From Bacteroidota bacterium (GTDB lineage: Bacteria > Bacteroidota > Bacteroidia > B-17B0 > Aurantibacillaceae), in contig JAAFIQ010000014.1 of assembly GCA_013298715.1 (NCBI GenBank), forward strand, positions 1 to 64,000: DNA of 64,000 nucleotides. The letters are read 5' to 3'. The notes beneath the pieces were generated by a model. It ran no database searches, was not told where the DNA came from, and saw only the letters and a program-made list of their open reading frames with translations. Each line of letters starts with the position of its first letter. Within the stretch, counting starts at the first letter, position 1. Below are positions 1-10,135 of the stretch, one piece after another. The translations under genes were made by a program, and so were the position numbers.

Positions 1-108
1 GAACTATCTGAATTTATTAAATGCCAAACTCAAAGTTTAACTAAAAATATAATAATATCAGCTTGTGCTTATAGCTATATTTTTTCGTCAATAGATTGGG
101 CTATATAA
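1..108 (+). CDS. C-terminal fragment of a protein truncated by the window edge (hypothetical)
   Basis: Frame 1 is open from base 1 to TAA at 106-108 (ELSEFIKCQTQSLTKNIIISACAYSYIFSSIDWAI*). No family recognised. Confidence 0.35.
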   Translation, partial: ELSEFIKCQTQSLTKNIIISACAYSYIFSSIDWAI

Positions 109-399
109 TATTTGTATTTGGTATAAATTTCTCTTTTCACTTTCAAAACCAACGGTAGTTAAGTTTTTAGCTTCTTTAAAGGTTGGAGAATTTTTTTTGA
201 ATTCATCTTTTGTAGCAACTAAATTTCTTATAATTCGTTTGCCAAAAAGTAAAATTATTATTTTATTTGGTTTAATTTCTCTTTTCTCTAAACCTAATTT
301 TATTGGTATTTGGCAATGTTTTAGCATTTAATCTACAATCATAATGCCCCATTGTGCTTTTGAGGAACTTGTTAAATTATTAATTCTGTTAATAATTTT

Positions 400-1263
400 T
401 TAATTCAATTCCTTCACTAAATCTTTTATTTCATCGCTTTGTATAACATCAGGATTTTTTTTGATTGCACTCTTGTTGTCGCTTTGCGTGCGCACATCCC
501 ATAAGGCAATGTATAAATTATTGGCGTGCGCTTCTTCAATTTGGTTGTTGTTTATTTTATCGGTAGATATACTAATTCCAAAGCAGTTCAAGCGTTTGGC
601 CACTTCAAAGCCGCTGTTATAATCATGCGTTAAATAAAATAGTTTTAGTTTCTTGCTCGATTTTTTTTGGAGTAATTCAATTAGTTCTGCGCTTTGTGTT
701 TCAATAAAACAAGTGCTGTGCGATTCATATTTATCTATAATTTTAATTATGGCATTTGCAAATTGATGAACGTATAAATTTCTGTTATCTTCATCAGGAT
801 AGAGTTTGCAATCAAAAGAAAAATAAATTTGTTTGTAATTAGGAATATTATCAAAGATTTCGTTAATGCTAACGAGTGAGTAATTTTTGAATCGTTTTTT
901 GCAATAGTCCGTGTTTTTTAAATCTTCCCAATTCATTGAATTCACAAAACCATTTTTATTGGTATTCTCATTTAATTTTTCGTTATGAAAAGCAACAAGA
1001 ACGCTGTCTTTCGTGAGTTGCACATCAAACTCTGAACCGTTAGAACCTAGGCTTAAACATTTTTTTATTGATTCTAGGCTATTCATAGGGTACTTGCTCT
1101 TCATACCCATGCCGCCGTGGCCTAATGAAATAATTTTCCCATCATTCAAATTAGTAATTTTTTGTTTGTGTTTATTACACGATGAAATAAGTGAATAAAA
1201 AAAAGTAATTAGTAGTAAAATGCAACACTTAGAAATACAGATTATGTGGTGTAATGGCTTCAA
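400..1263 (-). CDS. Glycerophosphodiester phosphodiesterase family lipoprotein
   Basis: GDPD-like motifs (SLGHGGMG...NSLESIKKCLSLGSNGSEFDVQLTKDSVLVAFHNEKLNENTN); N-terminal signal with Cys (SLISSCNK). Confidence 0.8.
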   Translation of the reverse strand: MKPLHHIICISKCCILLLITFFYSLISSCNKHKQKITNLNDGKIISLGHGGMGMKSKYPMNSLESIKKCLSLGSNGSEFDVQLTKDSVLVAFHNEKLNENTNKNGFVNSMNWEDLKNTDYCKKRFKNYSLVSINEIFDNIPNYKQIYFSFDCKLYPDEDNRNLYVHQFANAIIKIIDKYESHSTCFIETQSAELIELLQKKSSKKLKLFYLTHDYNSGFEVAKRLNCFGISISTDKINNNQIEEAHANNLYIALWDVRTQSDNKSAIKKNPDVIQSDEIKDLVKELN

Positions 1264-1264
1264 C

Positions 1265-1714
1265 CTAATTAATAATTATAAATGTATTTTTTAAAATGCT
1301 TTTATTTTCTTTTCGGTTGTAACACTCAAAATTAACTTTGCTTTTTCCCTCCTCGTTTGCTCCGTTAATAAGGCATTGTGGATTATAGGTTTCTATTCTG
1401 CTTTTTTCTATAGCTTTTTCTTCTTTCACAAAAAGCAACTCATAATTTAAACCTGGTAAATAACTTAATTTGTAAATAGAATCATTACCTGTTTTATCAA
1501 AACGGGCGTTGGTAATTTTTAAACTAAAATTTGGTTTTAGACTATCTGGCACTATGAGCAGAAAAAGAGAATTATTTTTTAATGTATCACTTTTTTTACC
1601 GAGTAGATAAAAGGCAAATTGTGTGTTTACTTTTTTAAATTTTAAAGGATATTGTGCAAAAACGAATTGCGCCAAACATAAAAATACGCAAAAGAATATT
1701 TTACTCTTTTTCAA
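1265..1714 (-). CDS. Hypothetical secreted protein
   Basis: ORF with signal peptide (MKKSKIFFCVFLCLAQFVFAQ); no family recognised. Confidence 0.6.
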   Translation of the reverse strand: MKKSKIFFCVFLCLAQFVFAQYPLKFKKVNTQFAFYLLGKKSDTLKNNSLFLLIVPDSLKPNFSLKITNARFDKTGNDSIYKLSYLPGLNYELLFVKEEKAIEKSRIETYNPQCLINGANEEGKSKVNFECYNRKENKSILKNTFIIIN

Positions 1715-1955
1715 TTTCTTTTTTCACTTCTTGAATGTGCTCTGTTACTTGATTGGTAAGACTTCCAGTACTTTCCTGAATTTCTCTGCTAATATTGTTT
1801 TGAGCATCCTTAAATTCTCTCATTCCTTTGCCTAATGTTTTTGCAATTGTTGGAATACCTTTGCCTCCAAACAATAGCAAAATCACAAACACTATCAGTA
1901 TTACTTCGCCACCGCCAAGGTTTAAAAAAAGAGGAATAAATAATTGAGAGTTCAT
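1701..1955 (-). CDS. tatA: Sec-independent (Tat) translocase TatA/TatE-like protein
   Basis: Single TM helix followed by the FGGKGIPTIAKTLGKGMREFKDA amphipathic helix typical of TatA/B. Confidence 0.85.
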   Translation of the reverse strand: MNSQLFIPLFLNLGGGEVILIVFVILLLFGGKGIPTIAKTLGKGMREFKDAQNNISREIQESTGSLTNQVTEHIQEVKKEIEKE

Positions 1956-1958
1956 GAT

Positions 1959-2063
1959 TTACTTGTTACGAATAAATTTAATAAGTGTAACGGCACCAAA
2001 AATAAAAACTACAGCTATAAATGCTATAATAAAATAATCGCCATAACTCATTTCTTGTTGCAT
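1959..2063 (-). CDS. 34-aa single-TM micropeptide upstream of tatA
   Basis: Not in the ORF track. Hand translation of the minus strand gives MQQEMSYGDYFIIAFIAVVFIFGAVTLIKFIRNK*; ends 3 bp before the tatA ATG. Confidence 0.5.
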   Translation of the reverse strand: MQQEMSYGDYFIIAFIAVVFIFGAVTLIKFIRNK

Positions 2064-2094
2064 AATACAAAGTTACTAAAAATTTACTAATCAC

Positions 2095-2694
2095 TTAGGG
2101 TAATTCAACATCTGTTTCATCATCTGTTATTTCTTCTTCTTTGTATTTGTTTTCGAGTCTTTTTCCTGTTAAAGCCTCTATTTGATCAATTAATTCTTGT
2201 ACATCCCAAGAAGCTAAATTTTTTCCAAACCTATGTTTTGTTTTTGCCGTTTCAATTTCAATTGTTCCCTCTGCAATTAAGTATTGCAATTGTTTTTCGC
2301 CAACTCCAAGTCCAGTAATATCAAACACTTTGCTATCCATGGTGTGATTTGTAAACTCTTGGTAGCCGGCAAAACTAAAATAAAGGATATCATCCAAGTT
2401 AAATGTTGAGGTTCTTTCGCCAAGCGCAGTTTTGCAAATCACCTTTAAGTTATTAGTGTCTACAACTATAGATTCTGAAATAATAACATTTTTAAAGTAA
2501 TTGCGCGATAAATAGAAAACAATACCAAGGGCAATTATAGCATAACAAACTAAGTAAACAGGATTATCAATCAGAGTGCGGATTATAAAAACAAAAAGAA
2601 TAAGTAAAGAAAGATGAATAAACCCATAAAATATAAGTCCAAAATATACATTATTATTCTGTTTGTTTTTTAAAATTATAGTTGTGCTTTGCAT
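2095..2694 (-). CDS. Hypothetical membrane protein (two TM segments, PH/YcxB-like architecture)
   Basis: Two hydrophobic segments followed by a soluble beta-rich domain; acidic C-terminus. Confidence 0.55.
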   Translation of the reverse strand: MQSTTIILKNKQNNNVYFGLIFYGFIHLSLLILFVFIIRTLIDNPVYLVCYAIIALGIVFYLSRNYFKNVIISESIVVDTNNLKVICKTALGERTSTFNLDDILYFSFAGYQEFTNHTMDSKVFDITGLGVGEKQLQYLIAEGTIEIETAKTKHRFGKNLASWDVQELIDQIEALTGKRLENKYKEEEITDDETDVELP

Positions 2695-2759
2695 GGTTAA
2701 ATTTACGATTTAAAAAGATTTCCATAAATCTCAGCATTTAAAAATAGAATTTTCTTTAA

Positions 2760-2785
2760 TTTCTTTTTCCTTGATGAAAAAGAAA
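2760..2785. repeat. Perfect 10-bp hairpin TTTCTTTTTC-cttgat-GAAAAAGAAA
   Basis: Arms 2760-2769 and 2776-2785 are exact reverse complements. A degenerate relative (CTTTTTCCTTGA) is seen near 19232. Confidence 0.6.
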
Positions 2786-3023
2786 CAAACCTGCCTACAG
2801 CAGCTACTGTGTGGACACAAAATTAGGTATTTTTGTTAAAAACTCTATGGAAAAAATTAGCCACAAGCCTAACTATAAAGCCTTTAATCCTTAATATAAT
2901 AGCACTTTTAATTAATATGGCGTTGTTAATTATGAAAAAGGTCTATTATATATATTTGGTATAAGATGATTTGGAGTATAATTCTAAAAGAATTTTGATT
3001 CCATAATCTTAGATAAATGGTAT

Positions 3024-3056
3024 AAAAAAAGAGGGCTAATTCAACCCTCTTTTTTA
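3024..3056 (-). terminator. Rho-independent terminator of the M43 metalloprotease gene
   Basis: AAAAAAAGAGGG ctaattcaa CCCTCTTTTTT directly after the stop codon on the minus strand. Confidence 0.75.
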
Positions 3057-3057
3057 T

Positions 3058-4947
3058 TTATTTTTGAAGTATTAATTTCTTAGTTGTTTTTTCACCATTC
3101 ACAACAAGGTTAACAATGTAAATTCCGTTTTGTAAATTTTGTAATTCACTATCCGTTGCAAAATTCATTTCAATATTGTTTTCACCTATGCTTGTATTTT
3201 CTATTGAATAACTTTTAACTTTTCTACCAAACAAATCAAAAATTTCTAAGTTAGATATTGCATTTTCTTCATACACATTAAAACTTAGTGTTACTTTATC
3301 GTTTACTGGGTTAGGGAACAATGAAGTTTGTATTTCTTTTGGCACGGTATTTCCCTCATCTTGCAAACGCGCATTACTTGTTGCGCCAGAGGTTATAACA
3401 CTATTAGTTGAAAGGCTCAATCTAACATTTGGGCGTGCATAACTTTGTGTGCCACTTGTTGTGGTACAAAGCCCACCATTACTAATATCTTGGCGTTTAT
3501 ACAAGGCCATATAATTTGTAGTATTTGTTGAGTAAACACTTGTATTATTGGTATATGATGAATTATTCCAGCAAATATCAATTAAAATATTACTTGTTCC
3601 GTTATAAATAAAAGGGATAGTAAAATTATGTGTATTCCATTGGTTTGAACTAGCAGCAAAATTTGAGCTGTAAACTGTAGTAACGTTAGAACCTGATAAA
3701 AACGACGTACCTGTGAATGATGCATTTGTAATATGCGACATTTTTATTGTAAAATTACTCATGGTTTGCGCATTAGCAGTTAACGCATTAAATGCTAGAG
3801 ATTTTATGAATTTGTTAGTTCCTGTAAAGCCAGCGGCTTGCAATTCAGCTTTGGTAATAATAATTTGAGCGCGTTCATCCATGTAGTAAGTACCATAAGG
3901 AATTACACCCGTAGTATTTACACCATTGCCAATCGTTACAACCTTAGATGTTGGAGCAGTCGTTCCGGTTCCTGATGAAGAAGATGAGCCACAACCTGCC
4001 GATGTTAATAAGCCTGCACGTGCACCGCCATTCGCAAATAAGGCGTTCATGCGCGCTGATTGGCCATTGGTAAACATATACATGCAAGCATCATCTACAT
4101 AATCCATGTAATTCATACTCATATCGCCGCTATTGCTACAGCTAACTTTAGGAAACGTAGGGCAGCCATAATTAGCGGCCTGTTGAGTCGGTGTATCGTT
4201 TACCAAATCGTTTCCACAATTTGCATCGCCCCAAATGTGGCGTAAGTTAAGCCAATGGCCAACTTCGTGCGTTGCTGTTCTACCTTTGTTATATGGCGCA
4301 ACTACATTGCCTGTTCTGCCAAAAGCGGTATATAGCATAACTACACCGTCAGTTGCAACGGGTCCGCCAGGGAATTGAGCATAACCTAATAAACCGCTTC
4401 CTAAATTACAAACCCATATATTCAGGTATTTGCTTGTATTCCAAGCGTTAGATCCGCCAGTAGTAGATGATTTCATTTTATCATCACTTCCAAAAGAACT
4501 AACGGTAGTAGATTTTCTTATGATGCCAGTTGTGTTGTTTCCGTTAGGATCTTTTGATGCTAAACAAAAACTAATATTACAATTTGCTGCTAAGTTTGAA
4601 AACACAGATGGAACAAGCACTTTATCGGCATTCAATTTTTGAAAATCTTCATTTAACACCGCAATTTGTGATTGAATTTGAGCATCAGAAATATTTTGTG
4701 CAGCTGTATTGTACAACACATGCACCACTACAGGAATATTAACTACTGCGGCGATTGTTTTAGCGTTACTTAAAAAATAATCTTTTGAGTGTTCCTCAAT
4801 TGCTTCCTGATTTTTTTTCATTTCTGGATTCAACAATTCTAAACGTGTTTGGTTTTCCATACTACCACACTTACGTGGTTGTTGTGCGCTAATGCAAAGA
4901 CTCAATAAACAAGCAAAGCTAAGTATTGCCATTTTTTTTGTTTTCAT
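3058..4947 (-). CDS. Secreted zinc metalloprotease, M43 (pappalysin/cytophagalysin) family, with T9SS sorting domain
   Basis: TATHEVGHWLNLRHIWGD zinc motif, CxNDxVNDTPTQ region, MNYMDY Met-turn; C-terminal LFPNPVNDKVTLSF...KLILQK T9SS type A domain. Confidence 0.9.
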   Translation of the reverse strand: MKTKKMAILSFACLLSLCISAQQPRKCGSMENQTRLELLNPEMKKNQEAIEEHSKDYFLSNAKTIAAVVNIPVVVHVLYNTAAQNISDAQIQSQIAVLNEDFQKLNADKVLVPSVFSNLAANCNISFCLASKDPNGNNTTGIIRKSTTVSSFGSDDKMKSSTTGGSNAWNTSKYLNIWVCNLGSGLLGYAQFPGGPVATDGVVMLYTAFGRTGNVVAPYNKGRTATHEVGHWLNLRHIWGDANCGNDLVNDTPTQQAANYGCPTFPKVSCSNSGDMSMNYMDYVDDACMYMFTNGQSARMNALFANGGARAGLLTSAGCGSSSSSGTGTTAPTSKVVTIGNGVNTTGVIPYGTYYMDERAQIIITKAELQAAGFTGTNKFIKSLAFNALTANAQTMSNFTIKMSHITNASFTGTSFLSGSNVTTVYSSNFAASSNQWNTHNFTIPFIYNGTSNILIDICWNNSSYTNNTSVYSTNTTNYMALYKRQDISNGGLCTTTSGTQSYARPNVRLSLSTNSVITSGATSNARLQDEGNTVPKEIQTSLFPNPVNDKVTLSFNVYEENAISNLEIFDLFGRKVKSYSIENTSIGENNIEMNFATDSELQNLQNGIYIVNLVVNGEKTTKKLILQK

Positions 4948-5302
4948 ACTTTTAAGATTTTTAAGATTTAGCTTTAAATAATTTTAAAAGCGGTTTAAGA
5001 ATTTCTAATTAAGAGTTTAATTTAGAATCTTATAGGGTGTTCACTTTTAAGGTTGCAAACTTATAGCTTTTTTTAAAGTGCTGAATAAAACTGTGTTTAT
5101 ACGCTATATTTTTAAATAATATTTAATTAATATTATTAATTTTATAATTATATTCAAATTTTTAAAAACTAAATCAGTTTATAAAATAGAATATTTAAAG
5201 CTTTTGGTTACTATTGAATAAATGTGATTTTTTTAGCCGAATTTTTAATATTTATTTAATATATTTATATATTTTTGAATATTAATTTAAAATTAATACC
5301 AT

Positions 5303-5767
5303 ATGAAGACTAAAATTGAAGAAATTGATGTAGTTGATAAAGAGATCCTATCATTATTATTTAAAAATGCGTCAATGACGTATGCCGAAATTGCAAAAAA
5401 AATTTTAGTATCGCCTGGCACTGTGCATGGCCGAATAAAAAAAATGAATAAATATGGCATTATTAAAGGCACTACCATTCTGGTTGACCCTAAGAAACTT
5501 GGTTACGATATAACTGCGTTTATAGGCATCATACTTGAAAAAAGCTCTTCTTACAACGATGTCATTAAAGTATTAAAACGTTTTCCAGAGGTTATTGAGG
5601 CACATTTTGTTACAGGTTTATACTCTATGCTTGCAAAAATAGTTTGCAAGAACACCGACCAGTTACGCCAAATTTTAAATGACCATATTCGCCCAATTAA
5701 TGGCATACAGCGCACCGAAACATTGTTGGTTTTAGAAGAAAGTATAAAAAGACCTGTAAGTATTTAG
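5303..5767 (+). CDS. Lrp/AsnC family transcriptional regulator
   Basis: HTH (VDKEILSLLFKNASMTYAEIAKKILVSPGTVHGRIKKM) plus RAM/AsnC ligand domain. Confidence 0.9.
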   Translation: MKTKIEEIDVVDKEILSLLFKNASMTYAEIAKKILVSPGTVHGRIKKMNKYGIIKGTTILVDPKKLGYDITAFIGIILEKSSSYNDVIKVLKRFPEVIEAHFVTGLYSMLAKIVCKNTDQLRQILNDHIRPINGIQRTETLLVLEESIKRPVSI

Positions 5768-5801
5768 TATCGATTCAAGATTTTTTTAAAGTTTAATACT
5801 A

Positions 5802-7088
5802 CTAAAAAACAAAACCAATAGCATACAAAGGTATATTTGTTAACCAAGTTTCTTTTCTATACATACTCATCGATGTGCGAATTGCAGTAGTAGAAGAATA
5901 TTTTTCTACAAAAAGTTTTAAACTTTTGGCTTTTAAATTTTCTTCTGCTTTTACTTCTATTGGTATAATTTGGTTTTGGTGTTGAACTAAAAAATCTATT
6001 TCGGCACTTGCGTTTGTTGCAGTCCAGTAATACAATTCCGTTTTCGGCTTTAATTGCTGGCAAACAAATTGCTCGGTTAAAGCGCCTTTAAACTCATGCA
6101 GTATTTTATTTTTTTCGAGTAAAATTTTTTGATCTAAATTTCCTATGGCGTTTAACAAACCTATATCTACCAAAAATAATTTAAAGGCATCGTAATCCAT
6201 GTAAGCATTAAGCGGAAGTTTTGGCGTTTCGGCTCTATTAACTTTTAATATTAAACCTGCTGCCACCAACCAATTTATGGCCAATTCAAAATCTTTTGCA
6301 CGTGCTCCTTGTTTAATTTGACCATAAATAAATTTTCTGTTTTCTTTGGCTAATTGTGCTATTAAGGCTTGCCAAACCAAACGAATTTTAGGTACAACTT
6401 CATTAGGTGCATATTTAGCAAAATCGTTTTCGTAACCTGTAAGTATTTTTTGCTGCAAATCTCTAACAGTTGCTAAATTTTTTTGTTCAATGTAATTGGC
6501 TACAACCTCAGGCATACCGCCAATAAAATAGTACAAGCGTAATTTTTCTACAAGGCGCTCATGAAAACTTGTGAGTACATCCCAATTTTTTAACTGTAAT
6601 TGCTTTGCAAGTTTTTCATCGCCCGTATTTTGCAAAAACTCTGCAAAATTTAAAGGGTACAATTGCATAAAATCTACTTTACCTACCGGGAACGAATTGT
6701 TTTTTTGTAAAGAAACCCCCAGCAAAGAACCAGCCGCTATAATGTAGTACTGTGGCGCAAGTTCATAAAAATATTTTAAGGCCGTCAGTCCTTTTTCTGC
6801 TTCTTGAATTTCATCAAAAATGAGTAAGGTGTTTTTAGGATCTATAATTGTGTTTGTTTCAATTTCAAAAATATTTATTAAGCGTTCAATATTAAAATCA
6901 GGTACGAAAACATCTCTAAGCCTCGCGCTACTTTCAAAATTTAGGTATAGCACTTTTTTAAATTCGTTTTTACCAAATTCTTTCATTACCCACGTTTTAC
7001 CAACTTGCCTTGCCCCTTTTATAATAAGTGGCTTTCTGTTAGTGGATTTTTTCCAACGTTTTAAATCATTTAATAATTCACGTTTCAT
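5802..7088 (-). CDS. ATP-binding protein, AAA_14 plus DUF4143 family
   Basis: KGARQVGKTWVMKEFG Walker A, LLIFDEIQEAEKGL Walker B, DUF4143-like C-terminus. Start taken at the internal ATG (MKRELLNDL) rather than at 7121. Confidence 0.85.
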   Translation of the reverse strand: MKRELLNDLKRWKKSTNRKPLIIKGARQVGKTWVMKEFGKNEFKKVLYLNFESSARLRDVFVPDFNIERLINIFEIETNTIIDPKNTLLIFDEIQEAEKGLTALKYFYELAPQYYIIAAGSLLGVSLQKNNSFPVGKVDFMQLYPLNFAEFLQNTGDEKLAKQLQLKNWDVLTSFHERLVEKLRLYYFIGGMPEVVANYIEQKNLATVRDLQQKILTGYENDFAKYAPNEVVPKIRLVWQALIAQLAKENRKFIYGQIKQGARAKDFELAINWLVAAGLILKVNRAETPKLPLNAYMDYDAFKLFLVDIGLLNAIGNLDQKILLEKNKILHEFKGALTEQFVCQQLKPKTELYYWTATNASAEIDFLVQHQNQIIPIEVKAEENLKAKSLKLFVEKYSSTTAIRTSMSMYRKETWLTNIPLYAIGFVF

Positions 7089-7421
7089 TAAAAGTAACTT
7101 ATTTAAAACACAAATATACACTTTTTTGTACGAATAAATGCACTTTAATACACTTTTTCAAACGAATAAATGTTATATATTACATTTTTATGAAGGAAAT
7201 TTTTGATTTGTACGAGCACATTACTATCTAATTTTCTGTTTTACAGGCGTTTAATAAAATAAAGTTTTTGAGATTTATAATAATCGGTATCAGATAAGGT
7301 TTGAATTTTCAATTGATTGTATACGACTTATAAAAAAGAAATGCGATTTTATGCTAACTAATTTTTCAAAAGCATTAAATAATCCTAGCTCATAGCATTG
7401 ATTTATTTCGCTACGGCACTG

Positions 7422-8330
7422 TTACCACAATTCACGTTGAATTAACATTTTACCAATAACTGTGATTTTATATGATTTCATTGGTTTCACACCATACATA
7501 AGCCTATTGTTTTCTATTTTTTCTATTTCATTGGTTGTAAGTTTCGAAGGATCAGTAATTGCGTAATAAAAAAATGGTTTTTCTTTTTTAAATTCTTTGC
7601 TCTGGTCATACATCCAAGCAAAGTCTTTAGGAAGGTATTCGCCATTTAAAAGCGCCTTAGTTGCCATTTCAATATATTTTTCATTCTCAGGTAGTCTTAC
7701 GTTGTGATGAAGAATCACAGAAACACTTTCGTAACCTACTGGACCAACTAACTTCTCAGAAGGAAACCCATACTTCCCTATCAAATAAAGGAGATGCCGA
7801 AAAACTAAAGAGTCTGATTTATTTTTTTTAGAAATAGTATCTGGATTAATATGGAAGTGATTTTTAAAAAACGTGTTGCCTCGAATTACATTCTGATCAA
7901 TAAATTGCAAACTGTCAATTTCTCTGGCATAAACCATATTTATACGATTTTTAAAATTGTTTTCAAAAATTTTAGCACTATCTTTTAGCTGAGAATATTT
8001 ATCGCACCTTTTTAATTTCTTAAAGCGTCTTTCCTTTATTATTTCTATATTTTTGCCATTTAAAATTGCTTTACGGAGAAATTGTATGGCTTTGTAAAAT
8101 TGTTTTGTTTTAGTTGCAGCTAAAGCAGCTTTCTCTAAATTAAAACTGTGGCAATAATTAACAAGTGTAAAAGCAGAATCGTAATATTTCAAAGCTGCGA
8201 TATAATTCCTATTGTAAGATTCATTATCTCCTTTATTGCATAAATTATAATACTTAATGTAATCGTTTTGAATTTGTCCAAGATTTAAGGCAGCGCGAAA
8301 TAGAAATAATATGCTGAGTAGTTTTTTCAA
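7422..8330 (-). CDS. Hypothetical protein, DUF6624-like C-terminus
   Basis: VSVILHHNVRLPENEKYIEMATKALLNGEYLPKDFAWMYDQS resembles DUF6624 proteins; N-terminal signal/TPR-like region. Confidence 0.6.
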   Translation of the reverse strand: MKKLLSILFLFRAALNLGQIQNDYIKYYNLCNKGDNESYNRNYIAALKYYDSAFTLVNYCHSFNLEKAALAATKTKQFYKAIQFLRKAILNGKNIEIIKERRFKKLKRCDKYSQLKDSAKIFENNFKNRINMVYAREIDSLQFIDQNVIRGNTFFKNHFHINPDTISKKNKSDSLVFRHLLYLIGKYGFPSEKLVGPVGYESVSVILHHNVRLPENEKYIEMATKALLNGEYLPKDFAWMYDQSKEFKKEKPFFYYAITDPSKLTTNEIEKIENNRLMYGVKPMKSYKITVIGKMLIQRELW

Positions 8331-8350
8331 GGGCAGTGGTTATATTTAAT

Positions 8351-8695
8351 TCAATGGCTACATAATTTTTTATTCTCAAAGTTATTATTAGTGTCGCAAA
8401 TGCTAACTTTATTGGCTCTGCTTTTGAGCGAATACCTAAATAATAGTATTCCTAAAAAAACAAACAGAGCAGTAGATGCTATTGAACCAGATGCATAACC
8501 TAATTGGTATGCGTCTGCTTCAATTTGTCCAAAAATTGCCATGAATAGGAAAGAAATACTTTTTACAGTTGAACCTAAATTAAATAGAGCGCTTAAAGAA
8601 AGCAATAGGGCGAGGATAAAACTTAGTATTCGTAAAACAGTATTGCCTAAAGAAGGCTTTTTATTACAAGGTTTTTCATGGAAATTGCCAGTCAT
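8351..8695 (-). CDS. Small hypothetical membrane protein
   Basis: Two hydrophobic segments; directly upstream of the 7422-8330 gene in the same orientation. Confidence 0.5.
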   Translation of the reverse strand: MTGNFHEKPCNKKPSLGNTVLRILSFILALLLSLSALFNLGSTVKSISFLFMAIFGQIEADAYQLGYASGSIASTALFVFLGILLFRYSLKSRANKVSICDTNNNFENKKLCSH

Positions 8696-8782
8696 AATTT
8701 TATTTACATGAGTTTATTTAAGTATTTGGTAATTATCACCAAGTAATTCATTAAGAGAATAAAATTAACTTTCTGCTAAAAC

Positions 8783-10048
8783 TTAAGTCTTCTGCTTCTT
8801 CTTTTTAGCTGCCGGAAATAAAATATTATTTAAAATTAATCTATAACCAGGTGAGTTTGGGTGTAGCGATAAATCAGTTGGCGGCTCCTCAACCCTATGT
8901 TGATAATCTTCTGGATCGTGCCCGCCATAAAATGTCCAAGTGCCTTTGCCATAATCACCATGTATGTAGCGTGCTTCGCCGTATGCTTTTGATTCGCCCA
9001 TAACCAACACATTTTTTTTAACGTATTGTTTATTAAATGCCACTGTTTGTCCCCAAAAACCTTTTACAGTATTGGTATGGTTTTGGCAAAGCATAGTTGG
9101 CACAGGATCCCATTTGGCGCTGAATTCAAACAAAGTAAAAACATCGGTTGCTTCCGTCATTCCATATTGGCTCCGGGTTTGGTAAGTATCAATGGTTGAG
9201 TATTCATACTCAAACGGATTCATGCTAAGTTTATAATTTTCAAAAGCAAATCCTTTAGTAAAATCAATTTTACTATTAGCGTTTTTATCCATAGGGTCAT
9301 GGTCAAAAACACTTTCGCAAATATCAACTCCCTCACTGGCAAGCGCAATATCATAGCTATCGGTAGCACTGCACATGGCAAACAGAAAGCCACCCCCAAA
9401 AACAAATTCTTTAATTTTTTTTGCCGTATGCAATTTCATTTCAGATGTTTTTTTAAAGCCTAATTTTTTTGCCATGGCTTCATTATCTTTTACTTCCTTT
9501 TGGTACCAAGCGGCATATTGAAATTGACTATGAAATTTCCCATACTGGCCAGTAAAATCTTCGTGATGTAAGTGTAACCAATCATAGTCTTTCAATTTAT
9601 CTAAAAATACTTCTTCGTCATAAATTTCATCGTAAGGAATTTCTGCAAATTTTAAAACCAGGGTTACTGCATCATCCCAAGGTTGTTTGCCTTTTGGCGT
9701 GTAAACCGCTATTTTAGGGGCTTTTTCTAATTTAACAGCATCTTGGTTTTGTTCAGGATTTGCAATATCGGCCAAAATAGAATTGCTTTGCGCATCGCTA
9801 ATAACCTCATAACTAACGCCACGCACAGTACATTCGTTACTCACCGTTTTTGAATTCGGAACCATAAAACTGCCACTGCGGTAATTAAGCAACCAATAAA
9901 TTTCTAACTCACCTTTAAGCGCCCAATAAGCAATGCCATAGGCCTTTAAATGATTTTTTTGCGAATCATCCATAGGGATAAGTATATACGAAGCTTTACT
10001 AGAAATTGTTCCTAACAGAATAAAAAATAAAAAAACTATCTTTTTCAT
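8783..10048 (-). CDS. Conserved secreted Bacteroidota protein, commonly labelled 'asparagine synthetase B'
   Basis: Signal peptide; HLHHEDFTGQYGKFH, GGGFLFAMCSATDSYDIALAS and KGTWTFYGGHDPEDYQHRVEEPPTDLSLHPNSPGYRLILNNILFPA blocks. No AsnB catalytic architecture visible. Confidence 0.75.
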   Translation of the reverse strand: MKKIVFLFFILLGTISSKASYILIPMDDSQKNHLKAYGIAYWALKGELEIYWLLNYRSGSFMVPNSKTVSNECTVRGVSYEVISDAQSNSILADIANPEQNQDAVKLEKAPKIAVYTPKGKQPWDDAVTLVLKFAEIPYDEIYDEEVFLDKLKDYDWLHLHHEDFTGQYGKFHSQFQYAAWYQKEVKDNEAMAKKLGFKKTSEMKLHTAKKIKEFVFGGGFLFAMCSATDSYDIALASEGVDICESVFDHDPMDKNANSKIDFTKGFAFENYKLSMNPFEYEYSTIDTYQTRSQYGMTEATDVFTLFEFSAKWDPVPTMLCQNHTNTVKGFWGQTVAFNKQYVKKNVLVMGESKAYGEARYIHGDYGKGTWTFYGGHDPEDYQHRVEEPPTDLSLHPNSPGYRLILNNILFPAAKKKKQKT

Positions 10049-10135
10049 TAAAGTAAAGGTAATGATAGAAAAAGTTTTATTTAAGAATTAGTGAAAATTT
10101 AACAACTTGTAAAGATTTAAATTAAAGCAGAAAAC

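Noticed and set aside
88-327. 79-aa minus-strand ORF
   Set aside because: No recognisable family and no convincing context; could be real, but I cannot support it.
5802-7121. Possible defence or toxin-antitoxin role for the AAA_14/DUF4143 ATPase
   Set aside because: A common orphan gene in Bacteroidota; no partner or defence genes nearby to support a system.
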